A stretch of 64,000 nucleotides of DNA from Streptococcus mitis (GCF_946190375.1 NZ_CAMIAF010000010.1:20317-84316); one strand, 5' to 3'; positions 8,126 through 17,748 are shown, numbered from the stretch's first letter. The notes: generated by a model not told the origin, from the letters alone. Numbers and translations: made by a program.

Positions 8126-8171
8126 AAAACGCATAGTATCAGATGTTAAAATCCTTGATATCATGCGTTTT
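8126..8171. terminator. Terminator hairpin of the AAAACGCAT family (copy 1)
   Basis: Arm AAAACGCATAGTATCAG pairs with TGATATCATGCGTTTT across a 12-base loop, with T-rich sequence on both strands. It lies after the IS and before the end of the minus-strand plsC gene, so it can end transcription from both sides. The same arm recurs at 22244, 56856 and 61832. Confidence 0.75.
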
Positions 8172-8237
8172 ATTGTTAGAAAATTTACTTTATTCTCTCC
8201 TCAAATTGAGTTTTTGCCCAGTCTCTTGTTGTATTCT

Positions 8238-8987
8238 TTAACCAAGAGCCTCTCTATTTTTATCTGGATTCCAGATGAAGCTTGCGATAAAGCTAAAGAT
8301 GATAGTTAGGATAGCGAGGATAATGGCAAGGATGAGAGCAGGGATGCGGATAAACCACCAGAGTGGGTTTGGTTTTTTATCATTGTGCCATTGTTTCGTT
8401 TCTTCGTCCAAACGTTGGAATTCTGTTTGGATACGATTGGCGACTGTTTCAATGCCTTCATCATTCATTTTCTTGATATCTGAGATATCGATTGGATTTC
8501 CAAAGTTCATATCGACACGTTCGCGGCTAACCAAGCCTTTCAAGGTCATAGGACCTGTGTAGGTAACCGGCATGATACGGACCTTGGCCATCTTGGCAAT
8601 TAGTGCAACTCCACCCTTGACATCGTTTGAGTGACGGCTCCCACTTGGAAACATGATGAGAGAGCGATCACTTTTTTTAAGAACATTGATAGGGTATTTG
8701 ATGGCAGAAGCGCTAGGATTTTCACGGTCGATAGGAAATGCACCACACATACGAATCCACCAGCCAAAGATACGGTTGGTAAAGAGCTCTTTTTTGGCCA
8801 TAAAGATAAACTGTTTTGGCTTGGTCGCAAAAGCCATGTAAACTGGATCCCACCAAGTACGGTGAGGGGCAACCAGAATATAATTTTCATCTTGATTAGG
8901 AATTTTATCGGTATTATGATAGTGAGCATTGCCATTAATGGACCATAGGAGCAAGACAACCAATCCACGTAAATAAGTATAAAACAT
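8238..8987 (-). CDS. plsC: 1-acyl-sn-glycerol-3-phosphate acyltransferase
   Basis: This 249-residue membrane enzyme adds the second acyl chain to lysophosphatidic acid in phospholipid synthesis. It has an N-terminal hydrophobic segment, the HX4D catalytic motif (HRTWWD) preceded by VAP, and a glycerophosphate-binding block that reads PSGSR where FPEGTR is usual. There is a second membrane span in the last 30 residues (ALILAIILAILTIIF). The start is the ATG at 8987, which has AAGGAGA 5 bases upstream; the longer frame from 9032 has no such site. It stands alone, ending against the hairpin at 8126. The Ser in place of Glu in the acceptor motif is a small departure from textbook PlsC. Confidence 0.88.
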   Translation of the reverse strand: MFYTYLRGLVVLLLWSINGNAHYHNTDKIPNQDENYILVAPHRTWWDPVYMAFATKPKQFIFMAKKELFTNRIFGWWIRMCGAFPIDRENPSASAIKYPINVLKKSDRSLIMFPSGSRHSNDVKGGVALIAKMAKVRIMPVTYTGPMTLKGLVSRERVDMNFGNPIDISDIKKMNDEGIETVANRIQTEFQRLDEETKQWHNDKKPNPLWWFIRIPALILAIILAILTIIFSFIASFIWNPDKNREALG

Positions 8988-9102
8988 GCGATCTCCTTCG
9001 ATTATTTTCTTGTTATTATTATACCTTATCAAAGGAGGGCTGGCAAACTTTTCCCTTGACTAGGTGATATTTAGGATGAGATTAGAATTCTTTTAGAAAA
9101 AA

Positions 9103-9111
9103 TGATATGAT
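9103..9111 (+). promoter_or_regulatory. Extended -10 promoter giving a leaderless ATPase mRNA
   Basis: TGATATGAT is an extended -10 whose last base is 7 bases before the ATG at 9119. No Shine-Dalgarno sequence lies between them, so the transcript should begin at or next to the start codon. Confidence 0.6.
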
Positions 9112-9118
9112 AGAATTT

Positions 9119-11455
9119 ATGGATAAAAATAAGATTATGGGATTAACCCAAAGAGAAGTCAAGGAAAGACAGGCTCAAGGTTTGGTCAATGACTTTACCG
9201 CATCAGCCAGTACCAGTACTTGGCAAATCATCAAACGAAATGTCTTTACCCTTTTTAACGCGTTGAACTTTGCCATTGCTTTGGCGCTAGCCTTTGTTCA
9301 GGCCTGGAGCAATCTGGTCTTCTTTGCAGTGATCTGCTTTAACGCTTTTTCTGGAATTGTGACCGAGCTACGGGCCAAACACATGGTGGACAAGCTCAAT
9401 CTCATGACCAAGGAAAAGGTCAAAACCATCCGTGATGGACAGGAAGTTGCTCTTAATCCTGAAGAATTGGTGCTAGGAGATGTCATTCGTCTGTCTGCTG
9501 GAGAGCAGATTCCCAGTGATGCCTTGGTTTTGGAAGGCTTTTCGGAAGTCAATGAAGCCATGTTGACGGGGGAAAGTGATTTGGTGCAAAAGGAAGTTGA
9601 CGCCTTGCTTCTGTCTGGAAGTTTCCTAGCCAGTGGGTCAGTTTTAGCTCAAGTTCACCATATCGGTGCAGACAACTATGCTGCCAAACTCATGCTGGAA
9701 GCTAAGACTGTTAAACCAATCAACTCTCGTATCATGAAATCACTGGACAAGTTAGCAGGTTTTACTGGAAAGATTATCATTCCTTTTGGTCTGGCTCTCT
9801 TGCTAGAAGCCTTGATCTTAAAAGGCCTGCCTCTCAAGTCATCCGTTGTAAACTCGTCGACAGCCCTTTTGGGGATGTTGCCCAAGGGAATTGCCCTTTT
9901 GACCATCACTTCGCTCTTGACAGCGGTGATTAAGTTGGGCTTGAAAAAGGTCTTGGTGCAGGAGATGTACTCTGTTGAGACCTTGGCACGCGTGGATATG
10001 CTCTGTTTAGACAAGACGGGCACCATCACCCAAGGAAAGATGCAGGTGGAGGCTGTTCTTCCTTTGACCGAAGAGTATGGAGATTCAGCGCTTACTAGCA
10101 TCTTGGCCAGCTATATGGCCCATAGTGAGGATAAAAATCCAACAGCTCAAGCTATTCGCCAGCGTTTCCAAGGTCAGGTAGTCTATCCTATGATCTCTAA
10201 TCTGCCTTTCTCAAGCGACCGCAAGTGGGGAGCCATGGAGTTAGAAGGTTTGGGAACAGTTTTCTTAGGGGCACCTGAGATGTTGTTGGATGCTGAAGTT
10301 CCTGAAGCTAGAGAAGCTCTTGAACGAGGCTCTCGTGTCTTGGTGTTAGCGCTCAGTCAAGAAAAACTTGACCATCACAAGCCACAAAAGCCTTCTGATA
10401 TTCATGCTCTAGCCTTGCTAGAAATCTTGGACCCGATTCGAGAGGGAGCAGCAGAGACGCTGGACTATCTCCGTTCTCAGGAAGTGGGCCTCAAGATTAT
10501 CTCTGGTGACAATCCAGTTACGGTGTCCAGCATTGCCCAGAAGGCTGGTTTTGCGGACTATCACAGCTATGTCGATTGCTCAAAAATCACGGATGAGGAA
10601 TTGGTTGCTATGGCTGAGGAGACAGCGATTTTCGGTCGTGTTTCCCCTCATCAAAAGAAACTCATCATCCAAACACTGAAAAAAGCGGGTCATACAACGG
10701 CTATGACAGGGGATGGAGTTAATGATATCCTGGCCCTTCGTGAGGCGGATTGTTCTATCGTGATGGCTGAGGGAGATCCTGCGACTCGTCAGATTGCCAA
10801 TTTGGTTCTCTTGAACTCAGATTTTAATGATGTTCCTGAGATTCTCTTTGAAGGTCGTCGTGTGGTCAATAACATTGCCCACATCGCACCGATTTTCTTG
10901 ATAAAGACCATCTATTCCTTCCTCTTAGCAGTTATCTGTATTGCCAGTGCTCTTCTGGGACGGTCTGAATGGATCTTGATTTTCCCCTTCATTCCGATCC
11001 AGATTACCATGATTGACCAGTTCGTGGAAGGTTTCCCACCATTCGTTCTGACTTTTGAGCGAAATATCAAACCTGTTGAGCCAAACTTCCTCAGAAGATC
11101 CATGCTTCGTGCCTTACCAAGCGCTCTCATGGTCGTGTTCAGTGTTCTTTTTGTGAAAATATTTGGAAGTAGCCAAGGTTGGTCTGAGTTAGAAATCTCA
11201 ACTTTACTCTATTATCTCTTGGGGTCAATTGGTTTCTTATCCGTATTTAGAGCCTGCATGCCATTTACCCTATGGCGTGTCCTCTTGATTGTTTGGTCAG
11301 TAGGAGGCTTCCTAGCCACAGCTCTCTTCCCAAGAATTCAAAAACTGCTTGAAATATCAACCTTGACAGGACAAACGCTACCTGTTTATGGTGTCATGAT
11401 GCTGGTCTTTACCGTGATTTTCATTTTGACCAGTCGTTACCAAGCGAAAAAATAA
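9119..11455 (+). CDS. P-type cation-transporting ATPase
   Basis: A 778-residue E1-E2 ATPase. The phosphatase motif TGES, the phosphorylated Asp in DKTGTIT, and the hinge GDGVNDILALREAD are all present. There are about eight to ten membrane segments: two pairs before the phosphorylation domain and about six after it. The fourth-segment ion site reads LPKGIALL rather than the PEGL of Ca2+ pumps, which puts the pump in the poorly assigned Gram-positive branch and leaves its ion open. It lacks N-terminal heavy-metal domains. The longer frame from 9107 starts inside the -10 box, so ATG 9119 is preferred and the mRNA is probably leaderless. It is a single gene ending at the terminator at 11462. Confidence 0.88.
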   Translation: MDKNKIMGLTQREVKERQAQGLVNDFTASASTSTWQIIKRNVFTLFNALNFAIALALAFVQAWSNLVFFAVICFNAFSGIVTELRAKHMVDKLNLMTKEKVKTIRDGQEVALNPEELVLGDVIRLSAGEQIPSDALVLEGFSEVNEAMLTGESDLVQKEVDALLLSGSFLASGSVLAQVHHIGADNYAAKLMLEAKTVKPINSRIMKSLDKLAGFTGKIIIPFGLALLLEALILKGLPLKSSVVNSSTALLGMLPKGIALLTITSLLTAVIKLGLKKVLVQEMYSVETLARVDMLCLDKTGTITQGKMQVEAVLPLTEEYGDSALTSILASYMAHSEDKNPTAQAIRQRFQGQVVYPMISNLPFSSDRKWGAMELEGLGTVFLGAPEMLLDAEVPEAREALERGSRVLVLALSQEKLDHHKPQKPSDIHALALLEILDPIREGAAETLDYLRSQEVGLKIISGDNPVTVSSIAQKAGFADYHSYVDCSKITDEELVAMAEETAIFGRVSPHQKKLIIQTLKKAGHTTAMTGDGVNDILALREADCSIVMAEGDPATRQIANLVLLNSDFNDVPEILFEGRRVVNNIAHIAPIFLIKTIYSFLLAVICIASALLGRSEWILIFPFIPIQITMIDQFVEGFPPFVLTFERNIKPVEPNFLRRSMLRALPSALMVVFSVLFVKIFGSSQGWSELEISTLLYYLLGSIGFLSVFRACMPFTLWRVLLIVWSVGGFLATALFPRIQKLLEISTLTGQTLPVYGVMMLVFTVIFILTSRYQAKK

Positions 11456-11461
11456 AGTAAG

Positions 11462-11489
11462 ACTGCAATCTGTGGATTGCGGTTTTTTT
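11462..11489 (+). terminator. Terminator after the P-type ATPase
   Basis: GCAATC and GATTGC form a short stem with a TGTG loop, followed by a run of seven T. Confidence 0.85.
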
Positions 11490-11514
11490 AGGTGCAAGAT
11501 TGCCAGCTGAAATG

Positions 11515-11523
11515 TGGTATAAT
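11515..11523 (+). promoter_or_regulatory. Extended -10 promoter of trmK operon
   Basis: TGGTATAAT, an extended -10, lies 33 bases before the trmK start. No good -35 is visible at the usual distance. Confidence 0.6.
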
Positions 11524-11556
11524 AAGAGGTAATAGAGTTTTGGAAAGTGAGAGAAG

Positions 11557-12234
11557 ATGATTTCAAAGAGATTAGAATTGGTGGCTTCCTTTGTGCCACA
11601 GGGAGCCATTTTGCTAGATGTGGGAAGTGACCATGCTTATCTGCCTATTGAGTTGGTCGAAAGAGGCCAAATCAAAAGTGCCATTGCAGGTGAGGTGGTG
11701 GAAGGTCCCTACCAATCTGCAGTCAAAAATGTTGAGGCTCACGGTCTAAAGGAGAAAATCCAGGTTCGTTTAGCCAATGGCTTGGCAGCCTTTGAAGATG
11801 CAGATCAGGTATCGGTCATTACTATTGCTGGCATGGGCGGCCGTTTGATTGCTAGGATATTGGAAGAAGGCTTGGACAAGTTAGCTAATGTAGAGCGTTT
11901 GATTCTCCAGCCCAATAATCGTGAAGACGACTTGCGCATTTGGTTGCAAGAGAACGGATTTCAGATTGTGGCAGAAAGCATCTTAGAAGAAGCTGGCAAG
12001 TTTTACGAGATTTTGGTGGTGGAAGCAGGACAAATGAAGCTATCAGCCAGTGATGTTCGCTTTGGACCTTTCTTGTCCAAAGAAGTCAGCCCAGTCTTTG
12101 TCCAAAAATGGCAAAAAGAAGCTGTTAAGCTAGAGTTTGCCCTTGGACAAATCCCAGAGAAAAATCTGGAGGAACGTCAAGTTCTAGTAGACAAAATTCA
12201 AGCCATCAAGGAGGTTCTCCATGCTAGCAAGTGA
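11557..12234 (+). CDS. trmK: tRNA (adenine(22)-N1)-methyltransferase
   Basis: A 225-residue class I methyltransferase of the TrmK (YqfN) family, which methylates N1 of A22 in tRNA using S-adenosylmethionine. The SAM-binding motif I reads [13 protein letters not shown] near residues 18-30, with the Asp-His pair typical of the family. The block TIAGMGG follows and LQPNNRE sits where the catalytic NPPY-like motif lies. The C-terminal 60 residues are a helical hairpin. The length is normal. GAGAGAAG precedes the ATG. It overlaps the next gene by 14 bases, a pairing conserved in Firmicutes. Confidence 0.93.
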   Translation: MISKRLELVASFVPQGAILLDVGSDHAYLPIELVERGQIKSAIAGEVVEGPYQSAVKNVEAHGLKEKIQVRLANGLAAFEDADQVSVITIAGMGGRLIARILEEGLDKLANVERLILQPNNREDDLRIWLQENGFQIVAESILEEAGKFYEILVVEAGQMKLSASDVRFGPFLSKEVSPVFVQKWQKEAVKLEFALGQIPEKNLEERQVLVDKIQAIKEVLHASK

Positions 12235-13018
12235 AGTGATTAACGTGTATGAAGCCTTTTGCCCTCAGGAATTTTCCATGGAGGGAGACAGTCGTGGTCT
12301 GCAAATTGGCACTTTAAACAAGGATATCCAAAGTGTCATGGTTGCTCTGGATATTCGTGAAGAAACGGTGGCTGAAGCCATTGAAAAGGGTGTGGACTTG
12401 ATTATTGTCAAGCACGCGCCGATTTTCCGTCCGATCAAGGACTTGGTAGCTAGCCGTCCACAAAATCAGATTTACATCGACCTCATCAAGCATGATATTG
12501 CAGTTTATGTCAGCCATACCAATATTGACATCGTTGAAAATGGTCTCAATGACTGGTTCTGTCAGATGCTAGGCATTGAGGAGACGACTTATCTACAGGA
12601 GACAGGTCCAGAACGTGGAATTGGACGTATTGGAAATGTTCAGCCTCAGACATTTGGGGAATTGGCCCAACATGTCAAGCAAGTCTTTGGTTTAGATAGT
12701 CTTCGATTGGTGCATTATCAAGAGAGTGATTTGCAGAAGTCTATTTCAAGAGTGGCCATCTGTGGTGGTAGCGGGCAGTCTTTCTATAAGGATGCTTTAG
12801 CTAAAGGAGCGGATGTCTATATCACTGGTGATATTTACTACCACACTGCCCAGGATATGTTGTCTGATGGCTTGCTAGCATTGGACCCAGGTCACTATAT
12901 TGAAGTGTTTTTTGTGGAAAAAATTGCAGAGCTTCTTAGTCAATGGAAAAGAGAAAATGGCTGGACAATCGATATTGTACCTAGTCAAGCATCGACCAAT
13001 CCATTCCACCATATCTAG
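12221..13018 (+). CDS. Nif3-like dinuclear metal centre protein (YqfO family)
   Basis: A 265-residue protein of the NIF3/GTP cyclohydrolase I type 2 family. Metal ligands are visible in VKHAPIF, SHTNID and GHYIE. The family forms ring-shaped hexamers with two metals per subunit, and its true substrate is unsettled; some members bind GTP or DNA. The N-terminal 14 bases overlap trmK, so the two are co-translated. The length suits the short form that lacks the inserted PII-like domain of Bacillus YqfO. No defect is seen. Confidence 0.9.
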   Translation: MLASEVINVYEAFCPQEFSMEGDSRGLQIGTLNKDIQSVMVALDIREETVAEAIEKGVDLIIVKHAPIFRPIKDLVASRPQNQIYIDLIKHDIAVYVSHTNIDIVENGLNDWFCQMLGIEETTYLQETGPERGIGRIGNVQPQTFGELAQHVKQVFGLDSLRLVHYQESDLQKSISRVAICGGSGQSFYKDALAKGADVYITGDIYYHTAQDMLSDGLLALDPGHYIEVFFVEKIAELLSQWKRENGWTIDIVPSQASTNPFHHI

Positions 13019-13034
13019 TTAGAAAGTGAAAACA

Positions 13035-14138
13035 ATGAAAAAAGTTGCCATTATCGGAGCAGGAATTGTGGGGGCAACAGTTGCCTACTACCTCTCGAAA
13101 GAAAGTGACCTAGAAGTAACCGTCTTTGACCATGGACAAGGTCAAGCCACCAAGGCCGCAGCAGGAATTATCAGTCCTTGGTTTTCAAAACGCCGCAATA
13201 AGGCCTGGTACAAAATGGCGCGCTTGGGGGCTGATTTTTATGTGGATTTATTAGCTGATTTAGAGAAGTCAGGGCAAGAAATAGACTTTTACCAGCGTTC
13301 GGGAGTTTTTCTCTTGAAAAGACATGAATCCAAGTTGGAAGAACTCTATCAACTAGCCTTCCAGCGAAGAGAAGAATCTCCTTTGATAGGACGGTTAGCC
13401 ATTCTAGACCCAGCGTCTGCAAATAAATTATTCCCTGGCTTGCAGGGATTTGATCGCTTGCTCTATGCTTCTGGTGGAGCGAGAGTAGATGGTCAACTAT
13501 TAGTGACTCGTTTGCTAGAAGCCAGTCAGGTCAAGCTGGTCAAAGAAAAAGTGACTCTGACACCGTTAGCATCAGGTTACCAGATTGACGAAGAGGTGTT
13601 TGATCAGGTTATTTTGGCGACGGGAGCTTGGTTGGGACACCTGTTAGAGCCTTTAGGTTATGAAGTAGATGTTCGTCCCCAAAAGGGGCAACTCCGAGAT
13701 TATCAACTTGCCCAAGACATGGAAGCTTACCCTGTTGTTATGCCCGAAGGGGAGTGGGATTTGATTCCTTTTGCAGGTGGGAAATTGTCCTTAGGTGCTA
13801 CTCATGAAAATGACATGGGGTTTGATTTGACGGTAGATGAAACCTTGCTCAAACAAATGGAGGAGGCAGCCTTGCCTCACTATCCAGTCTTGGCAGTAGC
13901 GAAATCATCTGGTGAGCGTGTGGGAATCCGTGCCTATACCAGTGATTTCTCTCCTTTCTTTGGGCAGGTGCCAGAATTGGCAGGTGTCTATGCAGCCAGT
14001 GGACTAGGTTCATCAGGCCTCACAACTGGTCCTATCATTGGTTACCACCTAGCACAACTGCTACAAAGCAGGGAAATGACCTTAGACCCAGCAAACTACC
14101 CAATTGAGAACTATGTCAAACGACTAAAAATCGAATAA
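13035..14138 (+). CDS. FAD-dependent oxidoreductase, D-amino-acid-oxidase type
   Basis: A 367-residue flavoprotein of the DAO/GlyOX family. The N-terminal Rossmann motif IIGAGIVGATVAYYL binds FAD. KAAAGIISPW follows, and a C-terminal SGLGSSGLTTGP block closes the FAD pocket. Such enzymes oxidise amino acids or sarcosine-like amines; the substrate here is not evident. I prefer ATG 13035, with AGAAAG 8 bases ahead, to the GTG at 13026. It lies 16 bases after the Nif3 gene and is probably the last gene of the trmK operon. Confidence 0.88.
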   Translation: MKKVAIIGAGIVGATVAYYLSKESDLEVTVFDHGQGQATKAAAGIISPWFSKRRNKAWYKMARLGADFYVDLLADLEKSGQEIDFYQRSGVFLLKRHESKLEELYQLAFQRREESPLIGRLAILDPASANKLFPGLQGFDRLLYASGGARVDGQLLVTRLLEASQVKLVKEKVTLTPLASGYQIDEEVFDQVILATGAWLGHLLEPLGYEVDVRPQKGQLRDYQLAQDMEAYPVVMPEGEWDLIPFAGGKLSLGATHENDMGFDLTVDETLLKQMEEAALPHYPVLAVAKSSGERVGIRAYTSDFSPFFGQVPELAGVYAASGLGSSGLTTGPIIGYHLAQLLQSREMTLDPANYPIENYVKRLKIE

Positions 14139-14237
14139 ATATTTTACTGAAATTTTAGCCTTGCCCCTAGGATGGCAAATGACATTCCCTATCAAAAATG
14201 GTAAAATAAGAAAAAATCCGAGAATCGAGGAAAGAAG

Positions 14238-15257
14238 ATGCAAGAAAAGATTTTGGTAACAGGTGGGGCAGGTTTTATCGGAACCCACACTGTTATTGAG
14301 TTAATCCAAGCAGGTCATCATGTTGTTGTGGTGGATAACCTTGTTAATAGTAACAGAAAAAGTTTAGAAGTTGTTGAGAGAATTACAGGAGTTGAAGTGC
14401 CGTTCTATGAGGCAGATATCCGTGATACAGATACTCTTCGTGATATTTTCAAACAAGAAGAACCAACAGGGGTCATTCACTTTGCTGGCTTGAAGGCTGT
14501 CGGTGAATCTACCCGTATTCCTCTTGCCTACTATGACAATAATATCGCTGGAACTGTTAGTCTTTTGAAGGTCATGGAAGAAAACAACTGTAAAAACATC
14601 ATTTTCAGTTCTTCTGCGACAGTGTACGGAGATCCTCATGCAGTGCCAATCTTGGAAGATTTCCCACTTTCAGTGACCAATCCATATGGCCGCACTAAAC
14701 TTATGCTTGAGGAAATTTTGACGGATATCTACAAGGCAGATTCAGAATGGAATGTGGTCTTGCTTCGTTACTTTAACCCAATCGGAGCCCATGAGAGTGG
14801 AGATTTGGGAGAAAATCCAAATGGTATTCCAAACAATCTCTTGCCATATGTAACTCAAGTAGCCGTTGGGAAATTAGAGCAAGTGCAAGTGTTTGGAGAC
14901 GATTACGATACGGAAGATGGAACTGGTGTTCGTGACTATATCCACGTTGTTGACTTGGCTAAAGGTCACGTTGCAGCTCTGAAAAAAATCCAAAAGGGTT
15001 CAGGTCTAAACGTTTATAACCTTGGAACTGGTAAAGGCTACTCAGTTCTTGAAATTATCCAAAACATGGAAAAAGCAGTGGGACGCCCAATTCCTTATCG
15101 CATCGTAGACCGTCGCCCAGGTGACATCGCAGCCTGCTACTCAGACCCAGCAAAAGCCAAAGCAGAACTCGGTTGGGAAGCAGAACTAGATATCACCCAA
15201 ATGTGTGAAGACGCATGGCGTTGGCAAAGCAAGCATCCAAATGGATTTGAAGACTAA
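14238..15257 (+). CDS. galE: UDP-glucose 4-epimerase
   Basis: A 339-residue short-chain dehydrogenase-type epimerase that interconverts UDP-glucose and UDP-galactose with bound NAD. The N-terminal GGAGFIGTH motif, the Ser-Ser-Ala-Thr-Val-Tyr segment and the catalytic Tyr-x3-Lys (YGRTK) are present, as is RYFNPIGAH. GAGGAAAG lies 5 bases before the ATG. A TGGTAAAAT extended -10 near 14199 is the likely promoter. It is followed directly by a glycosyltransferase that may use the sugars made here. It is not in a Leloir gal operon in this window. Confidence 0.95.
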   Translation: MQEKILVTGGAGFIGTHTVIELIQAGHHVVVVDNLVNSNRKSLEVVERITGVEVPFYEADIRDTDTLRDIFKQEEPTGVIHFAGLKAVGESTRIPLAYYDNNIAGTVSLLKVMEENNCKNIIFSSSATVYGDPHAVPILEDFPLSVTNPYGRTKLMLEEILTDIYKADSEWNVVLLRYFNPIGAHESGDLGENPNGIPNNLLPYVTQVAVGKLEQVQVFGDDYDTEDGTGVRDYIHVVDLAKGHVAALKKIQKGSGLNVYNLGTGKGYSVLEIIQNMEKAVGRPIPYRIVDRRPGDIAACYSDPAKAKAELGWEAELDITQMCEDAWRWQSKHPNGFED

Positions 15258-15258
15258 G

Positions 15259-16224
15259 ATGGTGATGTCAATCATTGTCCCCTGTCTAAACGAAGAGGAA
15301 GTACTTCCTCTTTTTTATCAGGCTTTGGAAGATTTAATTCCTGATTTGGGAGCAGAAATCGAGTATGTCTTTGTAGATGATGGATCGAGTGATGGAACCT
15401 TGGAACTCTTAAAGGCCTATCGGGAGCAAAATCCGGCAGTACATTATATTTCTTTCTCTCGAAATTTTGGCAAAGAAGCGGCTCTGTATGCAGGCTTGCA
15501 GTATGCGATAGGAGATCTGGTGGTGGTAATGGATGCAGACCTCCAGGATCCTCCTAGTATATTACTTGAGATGAAAGGTTTACTAGACCAGAATACAGAC
15601 TTGGACTGTGTTGGGACCAGGAGAACTAGTCGGGAGGGAGAACCCTTCTTTCGCAGTTTCTGTGCTGACATCTTTTACCGCCTCATGCAAAAAATCAGTC
15701 CAGTAGCCTTGCCCTCAGGTGTCCGTGATTTTCGCATGATGAGAAGGTCTGTGGTCGATGCCATTTTAGCTTTGACCGAGTCCAATCGTTTTTCAAAGGG
15801 GCTTTTTGCCTGGGTCGGTTTCAAAACCTACTATTTGGACTATCCAAATGTCGAAAGGCAGGCTGGTAAGACCAGTTGGGGTTTTAGGCAACTCTTTTTT
15901 TACTCCATTGAAGGGATTGTTAACTTTTCAGATTTTCCCTTGATTATCGCCTTTGCGGCTGGTCTCCTCTCTTGTTTCATTTCTCTGCTAATGACTTTTT
16001 TTGTTGTGGTTAGGACCCTCATTTTGGGCAATCCGACATCAGGTTGGACCTCTCTGATGGCTGTCATTCTCTTTCTTGGAGGCATTCAACTCTTGACCAT
16101 TGGGATTCTCGGCAAGTACATCAGTAAGATTTATCTAGAGACTAAAAAAAGACCACTTTATCTCATCAAAGAAAAAAGTGATCTTCCTGATTTTACAGAA
16201 AAAAATAAAGTGAAAAGACTATAA
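15259..16224 (+). CDS. GtrB/CsbB-type polyprenyl-phosphate glycosyltransferase
   Basis: A 321-residue family 2 glycosyltransferase. SIIVPCLNEEE opens the fold, VDDGSSDGT binds the nucleotide and DADLQDPP supplies the metal-binding Asp pair. Two membrane segments in the last 100 residues are typical of enzymes that load a sugar on undecaprenyl phosphate for outward transfer to wall polymers. The start is taken as ATG 15259, one base after galE; ATG 15265 is possible, and neither has a strong ribosome site, so translation is probably coupled to galE. No flippase or acceptor transferase lies next to it. Confidence 0.88.
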   Translation: MVMSIIVPCLNEEEVLPLFYQALEDLIPDLGAEIEYVFVDDGSSDGTLELLKAYREQNPAVHYISFSRNFGKEAALYAGLQYAIGDLVVVMDADLQDPPSILLEMKGLLDQNTDLDCVGTRRTSREGEPFFRSFCADIFYRLMQKISPVALPSGVRDFRMMRRSVVDAILALTESNRFSKGLFAWVGFKTYYLDYPNVERQAGKTSWGFRQLFFYSIEGIVNFSDFPLIIAFAAGLLSCFISLLMTFFVVVRTLILGNPTSGWTSLMAVILFLGGIQLLTIGILGKYISKIYLETKKRPLYLIKEKSDLPDFTEKNKVKRL

Positions 16225-16274
16225 TTTTACATGGAAATGTGCTAAACTAGAGGGAGTGGATTATCGCCATTGAT

Positions 16275-16481
16275 TTAGGCTTCCTGGTTTCCAATCAGGG
16301 CGCGAGTTGGGCAATTTTTAACAGCCTCTAAGACATCCTGACTAGGAGAAATTTCTTTTTCCAGTTGGTCAGGGTCATCGTAAAAACGCACGATTCCATT
16401 ATCATGGTAATCAAATAAATCAGAATAAGTTTGGCAAAGCCCACAGGCGATGCATCGTTCAGGTATAAGTGTGATTTTCAT
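16275..16481 (-). CDS. Single-cluster ferredoxin
   Basis: A 68-residue ferredoxin. Cys10, Cys13 and Cys16 (ERCIACGLC) plus Cys57 (KNCPTRA) can hold one 4Fe-4S cluster; the second cluster of the classic bacterial 2[4Fe-4S] type is absent. The acidic remainder fits an electron carrier. The start is ATG 16481, which lies 6 bases after a TACAAT -10 (16488-16493) with a TTGTTT -35 at 17 bases, so the mRNA should be leaderless. The longer frame to 16568 starts upstream of this promoter. The gene is divergent from the surface-protein gene at 16527. Confidence 0.88.
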   Translation of the reverse strand: MKITLIPERCIACGLCQTYSDLFDYHDNGIVRFYDDPDQLEKEISPSQDVLEAVKNCPTRALIGNQEA

Positions 16482-16487
16482 ATTTAT

Positions 16488-16516
16488 ATTGTAATAAGAA
16501 AAGTAAAAAAAAACAA
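16488..16516 (-). promoter_or_regulatory. Ferredoxin promoter (leaderless)
   Basis: On the minus strand, TTGTTT (16511-16516), a 17-base spacer and TACAAT (16488-16493) lead straight to the ATG at 16481, with six bases between. No ribosome site is possible. Confidence 0.65.
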
Positions 16517-16526
16517 GGAGTAGGGT

Positions 16527-16997
16527 ATGGCAAAAGAACCGTGGCAAGAAGATATTTATGAAAATCAAGAAGAAACAAGATCAGAACGTCGTAAGAGAAC
16601 TCAAGGTAGAGATGTAGTGGCCAATCGTGTCTTGACGATCCTAGCCAGTATTTTCTTTGTAATTGTGGTGGTAATGATTATTGTTCTCATCTATCTATCA
16701 TCGGGTGGGAGTAATCGCACAGCAGCCTTGAAAGATTTTCACGATTCAGACGCAAATGTAGTACAGATTTCATCTTCCAGTAGTTCCCAGCCTGAACAGA
16801 GTTCAGAATCTTCTTCTGAACACTCGGAGGAAGCTACAGATCCAGAAGGGACGACAAAAGTCTTAGCTGGAGAAGGAGAAGCAGCCATTGCAGCTCGCGC
16901 TGGGATTTCGATTGCCCAGTTAGAAGCCTTAAATCCTGGGCATATGGCTACAGGGTCTTGGTTTGCTAATCCAGGTGATGTTGTCAAAATAAAATAG
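16527..16997 (+). CDS. SAG1386/EF1546-type surface-associated protein with LysM-like end
   Basis: A 156-residue single-pass protein. A charged cytoplasmic head of about 35 residues precedes one membrane segment ([20 protein letters not shown]). A Ser/Glu-rich linker follows, and then a C-terminal LysM-like module ([17 protein letters not shown], ending [11 protein letters not shown]). The module should touch peptidoglycan outside the cell. AAGGAG precedes the ATG. It sits 8 bases before cmk, a linkage common in streptococci. The molecular role is unknown. Confidence 0.85.
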   Translation: MAKEPWQEDIYENQEETRSERRKRTQGRDVVANRVLTILASIFFVIVVVMIIVLIYLSSGGSNRTAALKDFHDSDANVVQISSSSSSQPEQSSESSSEHSEEATDPEGTTKVLAGEGEAAIAARAGISIAQLEALNPGHMATGSWFANPGDVVKIK

Positions 16998-17005
16998 GAG
17001 TTGAT

Positions 17006-17677
17006 ATGAAAACAATTCAAATTGCTATTGACGGCCCTGCTTCAAGTGGTAAGAGTACGGTCGCAAAGATTATTGCCAAGGATTTTGGATATACCTACCT
17101 AGATACAGGTGCTATGTATCGTGCAGCGACCTACATGGCTCTCAAGAACCAATTAGGAGTTGAACAAGTCGAAGCACTTCTAGCCTTGTTGGACCAGCAT
17201 CCAATCAGTTTTGGACGTTCAGAAACTGGAGAACAGCTTGTCTTTGTAGGAGATGTGGATATTACCCATCCTATCCGTGAAAATGAAGTGACCAATCATG
17301 TTTCAGCCATTGCAGCAATTCCTCAAGTGCGTGAGAAACTAGTTTCCCTCCAACAAGAGATTGCCCAACAAGGCGGTATTGTCATGGATGGTCGCGATAT
17401 TGGGACTGTTGTATTGCCACAAGCAGAATTGAAAATTTTCCTAGTAGCTTCGGTAGATGAAAGAGCAGAGCGCCGTTACAAGGAAAATATTGCCAAGGGA
17501 ATTGAAACAGACCTTGAAACTCTAAAAGAGGAAATTGCTGCGCGTGACTACAAGGATAGTCATCGTGAGACTTCGCCTCTCAAACAAGCAGAGGATGCTG
17601 TCTACCTTGATACAACTGGTTTGAACATTCAAGAAGTAGTTGAAAAAATCAAGTCAGAAGCTAAAAAAAGAATGTAA
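17006..17677 (+). CDS. cmk: Cytidylate kinase
   Basis: A 223-residue kinase that phosphorylates CMP and dCMP with ATP. The P-loop GPASSGKST is near residue 10, followed by LDTGAMYRA for nucleotide monophosphate binding, GRDIGT, and the lid segment with RRYKE. It has the full length of the long bacterial form. TAGGAG lies 6 bases before the ATG. It is co-transcribed with the surface protein ahead and ends at the terminator at 17684. Confidence 0.96.
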   Translation: MKTIQIAIDGPASSGKSTVAKIIAKDFGYTYLDTGAMYRAATYMALKNQLGVEQVEALLALLDQHPISFGRSETGEQLVFVGDVDITHPIRENEVTNHVSAIAAIPQVREKLVSLQQEIAQQGGIVMDGRDIGTVVLPQAELKIFLVASVDERAERRYKENIAKGIETDLETLKEEIAARDYKDSHRETSPLKQAEDAVYLDTTGLNIQEVVEKIKSEAKKRM

Positions 17678-17683
17678 ATGTAG

Positions 17684-17713
17684 AAAAGCCGATAGATTGA
17701 TATCGGTTTTTTT
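17684..17713 (+). terminator. Terminator after cmk
   Basis: CCGATA and TATCGG pair around GATTGA and are followed by seven T. Confidence 0.85.
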
Positions 17714-17719
17714 CTAAAT

Positions 17720-17748
17720 TTGTCAAAATGCTGATTTTAAGGTATAAT
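17720..17748 (+). promoter_or_regulatory. Promoter of the zinc-ribbon gene
   Basis: TTGTCA (17720-17725), 17 bases, TATAAT (17743-17748). The start codon at 17808 leaves a leader of about 55 bases. Confidence 0.75.
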
